This document shows, piece after piece, positions 51,950 through 60,593 of a stretch of DNA of 64,000 bases; the stretch's first letter is position 1; each line of letters starts with the position of its first letter. Location: assembly GCA_905221605.1 (NCBI GenBank), contig CAJNDS010000134.1:18501-82500 (forward strand), given 5' to 3'. The notes below the pieces were generated by a model. It saw only the letters and a program-made list of their open reading frames with translations. It did not search any database and was not told the DNA's origin. Both the position numbers and the translations under genes were made by a program. This DNA is from Symbiodinium natans. Taxonomy: Eukaryota > Sar > Dinophyceae > Suessiales > Symbiodiniaceae.

Positions 51950-53580
51950 CCTTGCGCAGTTCCCGGCCGCTGGGGCGCCGCCGGTGCTGCACAGCGCCGG
52001 CAAAAGCCTGGTCATCAAGACCCACACCCAGAAGCGCAAAGCGAAGGTCTCGGCCCTGCAGAAGCTACATCCCCTTGGGAATTGTTTTTTTTTGTTTTTG
52101 TTTATGTAAAACCCAAGAGGATATTAAAAAAAAGACTATTGTTATGAAGGTTCTAAGGGGAGTATAGGAAGGGCGAGGACGACCCCCCGAATGACGGTAT
52201 CAGCTTCGAACTCCACGACGAGGGGACCAACCAGCAGCCCAGGCTGGTCACGCAGCCCCCTGTGCTGCACTGGAAATTTGGCTTAGGGTTTAGGGTTTAG
52301 GGTTTAGGGTTTAGAGCCGCTTTGAGAGTCTTAGAGCATCTCAGGTTCAACGGCAACGAGAAGGACTCGAGCTCCTGCTTGGCTTTCGCCCCGAAGAACA
52401 AGACTGGGCAGAACGGCCAGGCGACGGAAGCAGACTGGCAGGCAGGGGGGTTTAGGGTTTAGGGTTTAGGGTTTAGGGTTTAGGGTTTAGGGTTTAGGGT
52501 TTAGGGCCTTCGAGCTCAGTGCATCTCAGTGCTCAGTTCCCTGTTTGTGATCCTGAGTGTCATCAGTGTTGCTCTCTTGTGGATGGCCACCCTAAACCCT
52601 AAACCCTAAACCCTAAACCCTAAGCCCTAAGCCCTGAGCCCTAAGCCCTAAACCCTAAACCCTCAACCCTAAACCCTAAATTGTGGATGGCCAGGTCCAG
52701 GACGAGAATGACTTCGTGGAGCTGGCGCCTTGGGCTGTGCCATGTGGCACCGAATGGATGAAAAAGAACTGGGACAAGTGGCAAGGCCCTAGATGCTTTT
52801 AGACGAGTTCCTCTGCAGTACTGGTAGAGAAGGTGTAACCTCACAAACTCTTGGTGTCAGTGGCAGGCTACTCGTTCTACACGAGCGCCGAGGCCATCGA
52901 GAGCTGCGTGACGGTGACGTACGGCATCAACGTCCAGCCCGTGGTGGCCTTCGTGGGGGGCGTGCAGTTCGAGGTGATGCCCGAGCCGCTCGTCTCCATC
53001 GACACGACCGTGTGCTGGCCTTCGGGCAGGCCCGATGGCCAGGACCTGAGCGTGCTTCGCATGGAGATCAAGTCCAGTGGCGTTCTGCTCTTCGGCCGGT
53101 CCCTCCGCCTCAGCAAGCGCTTCGGAAGCAACACGGACTTCGTGAAGGAAAACACGCATGCCGTCACGTCAAACTGGCTGGACGCGCCATACCCCCAGCA
53201 GGCCATCCCCAGGACGAAGTCGACGGAGTTCCTCCAGACGGGCCAGGCCCAGATGTTAAATCCGACCCGTAGGCATGCAGCATGTCAGTCTGTATAATGT
53301 GTAGGACACTCAGTGTACCCGTGCTTAACCCCGGGACTTTGGCGCACAACCGCACGACAAACGAAGAGAACATCAGCAGGATAGCTTGAGTTGAACTGCA
53401 AGCACTGCCGACCTACAGCACACACTGATGTGTTCTTCAGGAGTCCACGGCTCGTCGCAAAGTGCAGGAGGACCAGGACCAGGGAGTACTGGAATGGATG
53501 CAGGAAGAGGAGATGTACCTGGCTTCCGCCAGCTATTCCCAAGTGGGCGTCAACCTGACCTCAGAAACTGGGCACGAAAC
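51950..53580 (+). CDS. Intron-rich gene, 5' exons, function unknown
   Basis: Short plus-strand coding pieces separated by telomere-like arrays: about 51955-52080 (LHSAGKSLVIKTHTQKRKAK), 52165-52275 (GISFELHDEGTNQQPRLVTQ), 52335-52445 (FNGNEKDSSSCLAFAPKNKT), 52530-52589 (SLFVILSVISVALLWMAT, a possible membrane helix), 52695-52790 (VQDENDFVELAPWAVPCGTE), 52864-53260 (GYSFYTSAEAIESCVTVTYG, VSIDTTVCWPSGRPDGQDLS, LLFGRSLRLSKRFGSNTDFV) and about 53445-53575 (KVQEDQDQGVLEWMQEEEMY). Several start right after an AG (CATCTCAG, GTGGATGGCCAG, GTGGCAG). Frames and order fit one protein, but exact joins are not proven, and it may be separate from the beta-trefoil part downstream. No family recognised. Confidence 0.45.
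52279..52506. repeat. Two TTTAGGG arrays inside putative introns
   Basis: 52279-52314 and 52450-52506. Each fills most of the gap between two coding segments, leaving only a short tract with an AG acceptor (CATCTCAG at 52331-52338; GTGCTCAG near 52530). Confidence 0.8.
52590..52680. repeat. CCCTAAA array flanked by a 13-bp direct repeat
   Basis: 91 bp of CCCTAAA with CCCTAAG variants. The 13 bases TTGTGGATGGCCA occur immediately before (52577-52589) and immediately after (52681-52693). This is what a target-site duplication looks like. Confidence 0.92.
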
Positions 53581-53651
53581 GTTTCGGTTCCGTGTTTGGT
53601 ATTGTTTAGTGAGTCGAAGGGTGCCGCTACTCCAGGTTTTGTGGTTTTCTC

Positions 53652-53918
53652 CCTAAACCCTAAACCCTAAACCAAAAACCCTAAACCCTAAACCCTAAAC
53701 CCTAAACCCTGAACCCTAAACCCTAGACCTTCTGAGTGGAGGAGCTGCGTGGCTCAGCGGCCGCACGGCGCCTGAGCCTCACTGCCGCCCAGGGAGCCCC
53801 TTGGGCCCTGTGATTCGCGCACAGGCGTTTCCTAATGAAATGTTGGGTTTAGGGTTTAGGGTTTAGGGTTTAGGGTTTAGGGTTTAGGGTTTAGGGTTTA
53901 GGGTTTAGGGTTTAGGGA
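53652..53918. repeat. Two telomere-like arrays in opposite orientation
   Basis: 53652-53728 is CCCTAAA; 53844-53918 is TTTAGGG (about 10 units). They lie between coding segments ending about 53575 and starting about 53990. Confidence 0.9.
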
Positions 53919-53989
53919 TGCTTCATTCTAATGTGTGTTGCAGTGTTTACCTGAAGCAGTTCGAAAGCAGAAGTCTGGGCCCTGAGCTG

Positions 53990-55795
53990 AGAGATTTCTG
54001 AGGCCTTCCAGCTCTTCACCTTCGAGCACCCCAGCAAGCTCATGAGCTTCAAGCTTGGGGCCCTCTTGGAGGGGAACCTGGGGGTGGATTTAGAAGAGAT
54101 TTTAAAATTTCGATGGGTCCTAAATCCCTTTATACCCTTTAGAGCCCATGGAACTTTCAATTCTTCTAGGGCCCCCAAAATCCCCCCCAGGAACAGCTTG
54201 GAGATGAGCGCGCAGATGGGCTTCGGGCCCTTCAAGTCCGAGGAGAAGAGGTTCAAGCTGGTGGACATTGCGAATCAGTTCGCCGTGGTCCTCTCTGCGA
54301 TCCCCTTCGTGTCCCAGCCCAGCAGAGACAAGGCCCTGCAGGCCGTGAGGGCCTTTGCGACCAAGGACGTGCCCCCACCGCCACCCTTCGCGCCAAGTCC
54401 GGGCCTCAGTGTTGCGCTTCACAACCACCGCTACAACGAGTACCTGAACATGGCGTCGGATGGCAAAGTGCGCTCCAGTGGCAGCCGCGACTTTGAGAAG
54501 GGCCTTCCCGACGACTGGCTCTCGGAACGCTGGACCGTGGTGGATGCGGGCCAGGGCTCCTTCGGGTTGCACAACCAAGAAACTTAGTAGGAGAGTAGGA
54601 ACCTTTGACCTTTTTTGGGTATTCTAACCCCAATAGAATCCCAAAGGTTAACCTTTAATTCCCCCAGGTTCCTGGACAACTAAGGAAACGAACAGCATCC
54701 TGTGCCATAAAGGTGGAGAGCTCTTTGGTGAAGTTTCCTCGGCCGGCGGCTTCAAGGACTGGCAGCAGTGCCGCTGGACACTGCGGCAGGGGGCCGGATA
54801 CTATGGGCTCCTGAGTACCCAGACCCAGAGGTTCGTCTCCCTCTGGGACGACCACGAGGGCTACGCGAGCCGGCCGATCCGCGCGGACGAAGAGTTCAAC
54901 TCGGATTGGTCTCGCCAGCAGTGGCAGTTTCAGGAGCTCCGCCCATACCTGAGGCCAGGAACGCTCGTGGGGCTCTACAGCCCGGGGTTCGAATCTTGGC
55001 TTCGCATGTCGCCCCAGCAGATGGACAATCCAAGCTGGCCCAACAAATGGACCCCGTGCCTGAGTCGCTCTTGGCAATGACCTTTCTATTCTTTAAGGCA
55101 CAATACTCAAGACTCCCGAAAAAAGAAGCAAGTTGAGCAAGCTGGGGTGTCCTCTTTGTTTGCTTTTGAAGGGCTGCAAGCATGGCCCAGGAGCACCTTC
55201 CATCTAAAGCCTGACGCCTGGAACCGGGAGACTTACCGGGTAGTGGATGTCGGCAACGGCGAGATTGCCTTGTACAACCCCTGGTACAGCCGCTACCTAG
55301 TAGTAGAGTTGGCAACCTTTAACCTTTTTTGGGGTAATATAATCCCCTTTTTAATCTACTGGACAGCCAAGGCTACGTGGGGCTGACGGACGACGGCAAG
55401 GTCATTGTCAGCGAGAAGGTAGAATCGAATCACCTCCCCGCGGACTGGACTTGGGCAAGGTTCGCGGTGATGCCGGTCGGCGATGGCCTGATTCTTTGTC
55501 ATCGTTGGGTCACATTCTCCATTTTTTAAGGGTACTTCAACCCAATAAGGAATAGCAATGTGAATTTTACATGTTATCCCAACCATGAACTAGGATTGGG
55601 TTGCACTGCACGGCGAACCGACGCCTCCTGCGTGGCAAGGGCCCCGAAGGGGGCATCGAGGCCAGCGGTCCAGTAAAGTCGGGGGCAATCATTCCCGGCA
55701 ACTGGTGGTGGCACAAGTGGCAAGTCGTCGAGCCACCCGCCGGCAAAACGCCGACCGCGTCTGCTCCTGAGGGGTGGACCTTCTCCGCACGCTGA
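53990..55795 (+). CDS. Beta-trefoil/fascin-like repeat protein, multi-exon
   Basis: Coding pieces: FQLFTFEHPSKLMSFKLGAL, then after an intron NSLEMSAQMGFGPFKSEEKR and an Ala/Val-rich helical part, a Pro-rich linker (PPPPPFAPSPG), then repeats of a ~50-residue unit: SVALHNHRYNEYLNMASDGK ... LPDDWLSERWTVVDAG; ILCHKGGELFGEVSSAGGFK ... WQQCRW; GLLSTQTQRFVSLWDDHEGY ... WSRQQWQFQEL; LVGLYSPGFESWLRMS; IALYNPWYSRYL ... GYVGLTDDGKVIV ... LPADWTWARFAVM; ALHCTANRRLLRGKGPEGGI ... WWWHKWQVVEP, stop 55795. The pattern L-[HY]-N-x-x-x-N/S-x-[YF]-[LV] ... W-x-x-x-x-[WF] is that of beta-trefoil modules (fascin/agglutinin-like). Introns at about 54074-54190, 54597-54673, 55299-55362 and 55504-55583 are palindromic. 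One base seems to be missing or extra near 54680 (FLDN then KETNS), so this copy may be damaged. Confidence 0.55.
54078..54190. mobile_element. Palindromic intron-forming element with GAAC target duplication
   Basis: 113 bp with ends CTGGGGGTGGATTTAGAAGA and, reversed, CTGGGGGGGATTTTGGGGGC ... CTAGAAGA; inner arms share AAATTTCGATGGG / AAAGTTCCATGGG. GAAC flanks both sides (54074-54077, 54191-54194). Deleting element plus one GAAC gives GAG GGG AAC AGC TTG (EGNSL) in frame. If spliced, the intron would be 54074-54190 with GA at its start, supplied by the duplicated target, and CAG at its end, restoring the ancestral codons exactly. Confidence 0.68.
54597..54673. mobile_element. Palindromic element, family 3, copy 1 (at an intron)
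   Basis: 77 bp, starts AGGAACCTTTGACCTTTTTT and ends with CCCCCAGGTTCCT; centre GGGTATTCTAACCCCAATAG with ATTCTA/TAGAAT arms. Left arm matches the element at 55299 (AACCTTTAACCTTTTTTGGG). Confidence 0.62.
55299..55362. mobile_element. Palindromic element, family 3, copy 2 (at an intron)
   Basis: 64 bp between codons for SRYL and DSQGYVG. Arms TAGTAGAG/CTACT, and the centre GGGGTAATATAATCCCC is self-complementary. Left arm is shared with 54597-54673. A third palindromic spacer of the same gene lies at 55504-55583 (TTGGGTCACATT ... AATGTGAATTTTAC ... CCCAA). Confidence 0.6.
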
Positions 55796-56133
55796 GAAGG
55801 GACAGCGGTAGAGTTTGGAGCCTAGCACCACAGCATGTGATCTTCCCAGTGCTGGGACTTTAGACAATTCTCGAGAGTGGCTTCTTCAGCCTTTTCTGAC
55901 CGGCAGCGACTGCCTCCCCAAGAAAAGTGTTTCAAGTGTTTCAAGTGAGCCTTTTCTGAGAGGCAGCGTGTGATCTTCCCATTTGGGACTTTAGACCTTT
56001 CTCGAAAGTGGCTGTTTCAGCCTTTTCTGACCGGCAGCGACGTGAAAATCCGTAGAATGCACAAAACCATCGGCCAGGGCAAGCACGTGCACGGCCAAAC
56101 CCAAAGAGCCAGGGTTTAGGGTTGAGGGTTTAC

Positions 56134-56272
56134 TTGGAGGTTCATGGTACTTATTAACCAATTATAACTGTACTTATAACCCACTTGTAGGCCCCTTAAG
56201 TGCCCTAATGTGGTTATAAGTGCAGTTATAAGTACAGTTAAAATTAGTTACTAAGTACCATGAACCTCCAAG
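56134..56272. mobile_element. Introner-like TIR element, copy 3
   Basis: 139 bp, flanked by TA (56132-56133 and 56273-56274). Ends CTTGGAGGTTCATGGTACTT and AAGTACCATGAACCTCCAAG are perfect inverted repeats over 20 bp. It lies beside a short TTTAGGG-like word, outside any recognised exon. Confidence 0.9.
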
Positions 56273-56279
56273 TAGGCCC

Positions 56280-56640
56280 CCCCTTCTCGCCCCTGCTTCT
56301 CCTCCCCGCCTTTTTCTTTGAGGGATATAGGGCTGGAGCGCCGGGCTGCGAAAACCAGCAGCCGGGTTAGACTTCACAGAACCTTAAACCTTACACCTTA
56401 AACCTTAAACCTTACACGCTTAAAACCCAAAACTCAAACCCCGCCCAACCCCTCACACCATCAAGTCCTGTGAAACCCCCAAAAAAGCCCTAGAAAACCA
56501 CAACACAAAAACAACATAAAAAAGACCTTCTACAAGCCCCAAAACCTTCGGTTGTGAGGGTTCAGGGGTTAAGAAAGTTTAAGGGTATAGGGTTTCTGTG
56601 CTCACTCTACTCTGCAAAACGACCCATGACTCCCCAAATG
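56280..56640. other. No gene seen
   Basis: Contains CCTTAAA/CCTTACA words (56380-56420) and unique sequence up to the CCCCTAAA array. Confidence 0.5.
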
Positions 56641-56642
56641 CA

Positions 56643-56838
56643 CTAAACCCTAAACCCCTAAACCCCTAAACCCCTAAACCCCTAAACCCCTAAACCCCTA
56701 AACCCCTAAACCCCTAAACCCCTAAACCCCTAAACCCCTAAACCCCTAAACCCCTAAACCCCTAAACCCCTAAACCCCTAAACCCCTAAACCCCTAAACC
56801 CCTAAACCCCTAAACCCCTAAACCCCTAAACCTTAAAC
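56643..56838. repeat. Homogeneous CCCCTAAA (8-nt) array
   Basis: About 22 consecutive copies of the octamer CCCCTAAA instead of the heptamer CCCTAAA, nearly perfect, ending in CCTTAAA units. It is the only long array of this variant in the window. Confidence 0.95.
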
Positions 56839-56936
56839 CTTAAACCTCTTGTGCCGTGAAGCGCTCTGGCCCGAACGCGAGTCGTACGACCATCCTGCCG
56901 TGTGGAGGACTGCACAGCCCTCTGCCCGAAAGCCTA

Positions 56937-57144
56937 CTTGGAGGTTCATGGGTAGCTAGAAGTAGGGTTAGAAGTATGGTAAGTAGACTTATAAGCCTAT
57001 TTAGGCTACTTATACCCCTTAAACCCTAAGCCCTAAAGCCTAAACCCTGAACCCTAAACCCTAAACCCTAAACCTTAAACCGTAACCCGCAACCTTTAAC
57101 CCTAAACCCTAAACCCTACTTATAGCTACTCTTGAACCTCCAAG
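56937..57144. mobile_element. Introner-like TIR element, copy 4, with internal CCCTAAA array
   Basis: 208 bp, flanked by TA (56935-56936, 57145-57146). Left end CTTGGAGGTTCATGGGTAGC, right end GCTACTCTTGAACCTCCAAG. The arms are diverged and the centre carries about 100 bp of CCCTAAA-type repeats (57015-57118). Confidence 0.82.
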
Positions 57145-57182
57145 TAGACCTTGAATCCAGCTGAAGGCAACCCTGAACCCTA

Positions 57183-57371
57183 CTTGGAGGTTCATGGTAC
57201 TTAAAAACCCCTTTCAACTGTACTTATAACCCACTTATAAGCCCCATAAGTTCCCGAATATGGTTATAAGTACAGTTAGAAGTACAGTTACCCTAAACCC
57301 TAAATCCTAAACCCTAAACCCTTAGTTACTAAGTACAGTTATAATTAGTTACTAAGTACCCTGAACCCTAG
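57183..57371. mobile_element. Introner-like TIR element, copy 5, with internal CCCTAAA array
   Basis: Starts after TA (57181-57182) with CTTGGAGGTTCATGGTACTT; right side AATTAGTTACTAAGTACC then a degenerate end CTGAACCCTAGAG. A CCCTAAA array (57290-57324) interrupts the right arm, so part of the arm (AAGTACAGTTA) appears on both sides of it. Confidence 0.8.
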
Positions 57372-57431
57372 AGCCCCCGAGGAGCAGCCACATGCCCATC
57401 AGCGTAAGCTGTGACTCTGATCTAGGGTTCA

Positions 57432-58035
57432 GGGTTCAGGGTTTAGGGTTTAGGGTTTGGGGTTCAGGGTTTAGGGTTCAGGGTTCAGGGTTTAGGGTTT
57501 AGGGGCTTTCGGTCCTAAGTCGAAGGCGTCCTGAGTCTGGGGATAAGTTTCGAGCGTGGCGGGTTTGAAGAGTCGAGCTCTGCAGGTGAAGCTGTGGGGA
57601 ACTGCCGGCTCTAAACCCGAAACCCTAAACCCCAAGCCCTAAACCCGAAACCCTAACCCCTAAACCCTAGACCCTAAACCCTAAACCCTAAACCCTAAAC
57701 CCTAAACCCTAAACCCTGAACCCTGAACCCTGAGCCCCAAACCCTAAGCTCGAGGACCCCCCTCCTCTCCGACATCGAAGACATGGCGTCCGCGGCCGGG
57801 AGCCCACTCGGGGGGCGGAGGTTCCTTCAGGGGCCAACCGAGGGTTTAGGGTTTAGAGTTTAGGGTTCAGGGTTTAGGGTTTAGAGACTTTTTTTTGGGG
57901 GGGGGGGGGGGGAAGGCGGGGGGCAAAAACAACACAAGGCTCGAAGAACTCTTTTAGGACCCTAGGAACCCGAACCCTACCTCAACCCTAAACGGGTGTT
58001 GAGGGTCTATGGGGGTTTAGGGTTTAGGGTTTGGG
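57432..58035. repeat. Cluster of telomere-like arrays, both orientations
   Basis: 57432-57503 TTTAGGG with TTCAGGG variants; 57613-57740 CCCTAAA with CCCGAAA and CCCTGAA variants; 57841-57886 TTTAGGG; 58013-58034 TTTAGGG. A poly-G run lies at 57896-57915. The last array abuts the first EF-hand exon. Confidence 0.88.
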
Positions 58036-58047
58036 GGAACCTTCAAG

Positions 58048-58459
58048 GACATGTTTGCCAGCCTGGATGCGGATGGTAGCGGCAGTATCTCCCGCGAAGA
58101 GTTTGCGAAGCTCATGCAGCAGATGCAGGGCCAGGCGCAGAAGCATCGAACTCTACTTGGAGGTTCAGGGTACTTAGTAACTAGTTCTAACTGTACATAT
58201 AACTGTACTTATAACCATATTAGGGCACTTAAGGGGCTTATAAGTGAGTCATAAGTATAGTTATTATTCGTTACTAAGTACCATGAACCTCCGAGTACGC
58301 ATCGATCGACCTAGCTCAAGATCATCTGGTGTCTATGGGCTATGGTTGGAGCTTTGCATGAAGGGGTTCGGGATAACGAGTGTTTTGGCTTCAAGGACAG
58401 GCCCCGACACCGTCGTGGAGTTTCCATTTCCAGCTAAAAACAGGCAAGTTCAGCTGTGA
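58048..58459 (+). CDS. EF-hand exon 1 of the tandem family, split by an introner-like element
   Basis: After CCTTCAAG the exon GACATGTTTGCC begins DMFASLDADGSGSISREEFA, one complete EF-hand loop (DADGSGSISREE with Asp at positions 1, 3, Ser 5 and Glu 12), then KLMQQMQGQAQKHRTLLG. The element 58156-58295 follows; joining 58162 to 58296 (AG|GT ... GAG|) continues in frame as VRIDRPSSRSSGVYGLWLEL and stays open to TGA at 58459. Calcium binding by a single hand would need dimerisation or a partner hand. Whether the part after the element is truly coding is uncertain. No Ala/Pro repeat exon was found upstream of this copy. Confidence 0.6.
58156..58295. mobile_element. Introner-like TIR element, copy 6 (at the EF-hand exon end)
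   Basis: 140 bp, flanked by TA (58154-58155, 58296-58297). Ends CTTGGAGGTTCAGGGTACTT and AAGTACCATGAACCTCCGAG. Direct coding context upstream. The plus-strand splice sites GGAG|GTTC and CCGAG| fall at the same places in the ends as on the minus strand of copy 1. Confidence 0.87.
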
Positions 58460-58539
58460 AGCTCAAACCCTAAACCCTCTCAGTTTCAGAAGCCTTTCAT
58501 CTGTAAGGATGCGACAGCAGGAGCTCCCCTGCAAGTAAA

Positions 58540-58592
58540 GTAGTTTAGGGTTTAGGGTTTGGGGTTTAGGGTTTGGGGTTTAGGGTTTAGGG
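58540..58592. repeat. TTTAGGG/TTTGGGG array
   Basis: About seven units alternating TTTAGGG and TTTGGGG, ending just before the zinc-ribbon exon. Confidence 0.88.
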
Positions 58593-58593
58593 T

Positions 58594-58728
58594 CAGCTGC
58601 CCCTGGAACAGAACACCACCTGCCCGGCTTGCGGCAACGTGTACTTGGACGACTCGCTGTTCTGCCGGAAGTGCGGCCACAAACGCGACCAGGCGTGGCC
58701 CGAAGTGATGGCGGATAGTATCGGATAG
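58594..58728 (+). CDS. Zinc-ribbon terminal exon
   Basis: Frame from 58594 gives 44 residues to TAG: TTCPACGNVYLDDSLFCRKC then GHKRDQAWPEVMADSIG. Two CPxCG/CxKCG knuckles 10 residues apart form a zinc ribbon; the short motif DDSLFCRKCGHKR is a frequent C-terminal tag in dinoflagellate proteins (from memory of such proteins; not checked). It follows EF-hand exon 1 on the same strand and may be its last exon, or part of a gene whose other exons are not visible. Confidence 0.6.
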   Translation, partial: QLPLEQNTTCPACGNVYLDDSLFCRKCGHKRDQAWPEVMADSIG

Positions 58729-59055
58729 TAGGCTTCAGGAGTTTACGGACGATTGGGGTTTTATTCCCTGCGCTTGCAGCAGGTTTGGCGGGGCCGGGTC
58801 TGCGTAAACATCCAGCTTTGCCCTAGGCCCAAGACCTGAAACTACAACTGGCGCAGCAACTTGAGTTGAAAGCCCTTAGGCTTTGGGCCTTGGTGGTCTA
58901 GGATTGTGGAGTTTGCTCGTGACATTTTTGTGTCCGAATCATGTGTTTGGGGTGCCTTGTTTTGCAGCCCGCCTGCTTTTTGCCTGGTGAAGGGCTTGAT
59001 CTCATGAGTTTAAGGATGAAAGGTGCGCAAAGACGTGCCAGAGCTTTGTTTCCAG

Positions 59056-60216
59056 GCCCCTGGGGCGTACGCCGGTGCTCCGGGCGCTGTTCCCTATGGT
59101 GCTCCGGTCACGTACGGAGCTCCGGCAACTGGCGCCAGCCCTTACGGAGCTCCGGTCAGCTACGGTGCTCCTGCGCCTGCCACATATGGGGCTCCAGCAC
59201 CTGGCTACGGAGCTCCGGTGACCTACGGAGCTCCCGCGCCTGCCACGGCCAGCCCGGTGGCCTACGCGGCTCCGGCGCCTGCCAACTATGGAGCGCCAGC
59301 AACCAGCCCAGTCACCTACGCAGCACCGGCGCCTGGCCCGGTGACCTACGCAGCCCCTGCCCCTGCCAATTACGGAGCTCCAGCAACCAGCCCAGTCACC
59401 TACGCGGCTCCAGCGCCTGGCACCGCCAGCTCATACGGAGCTCCGGCGCCTGCCACCACCAGTCCGGTGACCTACGGAGCTCCTGCGCCTGCCACCTGCG
59501 GTGCGCCGGCCCCGGTGACCTATGCGGCTCCGGCGCCTGGCCCGGTCACCTACGGAGCTCCAATGCCTGCCTACACAGCTCCGGCCGCCACAACCAGCCC
59601 TGTGACCTACACGGCTCCCGCAGCGACAACTAGCCCGGTGACCTACACAACTCCGGCCGCCACTACAAGCCCGACAGTTCCGGCCACCACTACAAGCCCC
59701 ACCGCTGTGGCACCAGGCTCATCTCAAGCAATGGCCCCTATGTCATCCTCGGCTGCAGTGGCGGCGCCGATCCAGAGCATGCCAGCGACCACCACTCCGG
59801 TCACCACCTACACAGCTCCAGCCGCCACTACCAGCCCGGTTACCTACACAGTGCCGGCTGCCACCACGGCGCCTGCCACTACCGGCCCGGTCACCTATGG
59901 AGCTCCGGTTCCTGCCACGACTGGCCCAGTGACCTATGGAGCTCCGGTTCCTGCCACAGGCACCAGCCCTTACGGAGCTCCTGTCAGCTACGGTGCTCCG
60001 GCACCGAGCACCACCAGCCCTTATGGAGCCCCGGTCTCCTACGGAGCTCCGGTGCCTGCCACGAGCCCGGTCGTCACCTACGCAGCTCCAGCGCCTGCCC
60101 CTGCCGGCCCGGTCACCTATGGAGCGCCAGCGCCTGCCACGAGCCCGGTTGTCCCATACGCAGCTCCGGCGCCGGCCACCTACGGGGCTCCGGTGCAGTC
60201 CTCAGAAGAATCATGA
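59056..60216 (+). CDS. Ala/Pro/Tyr-repeat protein (YGAPAP), gene 2 of the tandem family
   Basis: The exon opens after TTTGTTTCCAG (59055): APGAYAGAPG, then some 30 imperfect repeats of the type PVTYGAPAPAT and PVTYAAPAPGP, changing to Thr-rich AATTSPVTYTAPAATTSP. In the middle is a non-repeat block VAPGSSQAMAPMSSSAAVAA then PIQSMPATT. No signal peptide or membrane segment in this exon. The frame runs to a stop at 60216 after VQSSEES, but the true exon end is probably at CAGTCCTCA|GA, joining (GA-AG) to the EF-hand exon at 60594. Low-complexity repeats of this kind suggest a structural or extracellular matrix protein; that is a guess. Confidence 0.65.
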   Translation, partial: APGAYAGAPGAVPYGAPVTYGAPATGASPYGAPVSYGAPAPATYGAPAPGYGAPVTYGAPAPATASPVAYAAPAPANYGAPATSPVTYAAPAPGPVTYAAPAPANYGAPATSPVTYAAPAPGTASSYGAPAPATTSPVTYGAPAPATCGAPAPVTYAAPAPGPVTYGAPMPAYTAPAATTSPVTYTAPAATTSPVTYTTPAATTSPTVPATTTSPTAVAPGSSQAMAPMSSSAAVAAPIQSMPATTTPVTTYTAPAATTSPVTYTVPAATTAPATTGPVTYGAPVPATTGPVTYGAPVPATGTSPYGAPVSYGAPAPSTTSPYGAPVSYGAPVPATSPVVTYAAPAPAPAGPVTYGAPAPATSPVVPYAAPAPATYGAPVQSSEES

Positions 60217-60593
60217 GTTCGAGGATGGACGGAATCAGTGGCTTTGTGAGGGTGGGAGTTTCTGTTGCAACATCGAGCGGTTGCAGTTGCCACATGCCGC
60301 AGCTCTGTGTGATGAGTGTCGTAGCTTTGCGCTTCGCAGATTCGCCGAGGCTCCATCTCCATACATGGTGCCATGCTCAGACTGGACAGGTTAGCCCGAT
60401 TGCTCAAACCCCTCACTTGTAAGCCCGAACCTTAATCGGGGTGGTTTTGAGTTTGGGATTCATGTCGCAACCAAGCAGTCAGTGAGTCTGATGCCTGCTG
60501 CCACCAGTCGAAGCCGTGTTATAAGATGCTCTAAGCTGTACAGTTGAAAGCACAAGGCCAGAACCCCACACGGAACTTCAGCAGCCCTCCAAG

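Noticed and set aside
3100-53670. Several short ORFs ending in the same peptide TLNPKP
   Set aside because: CCCTAAA repeats translate to TLNPKP followed by TAA in whichever frame enters them; it is not a conserved C-terminus.
29577-58592. Telomere repeats as evidence of a chromosome end
   Set aside because: Arrays are short, interspersed with genes and occur in both orientations, so they are interstitial.
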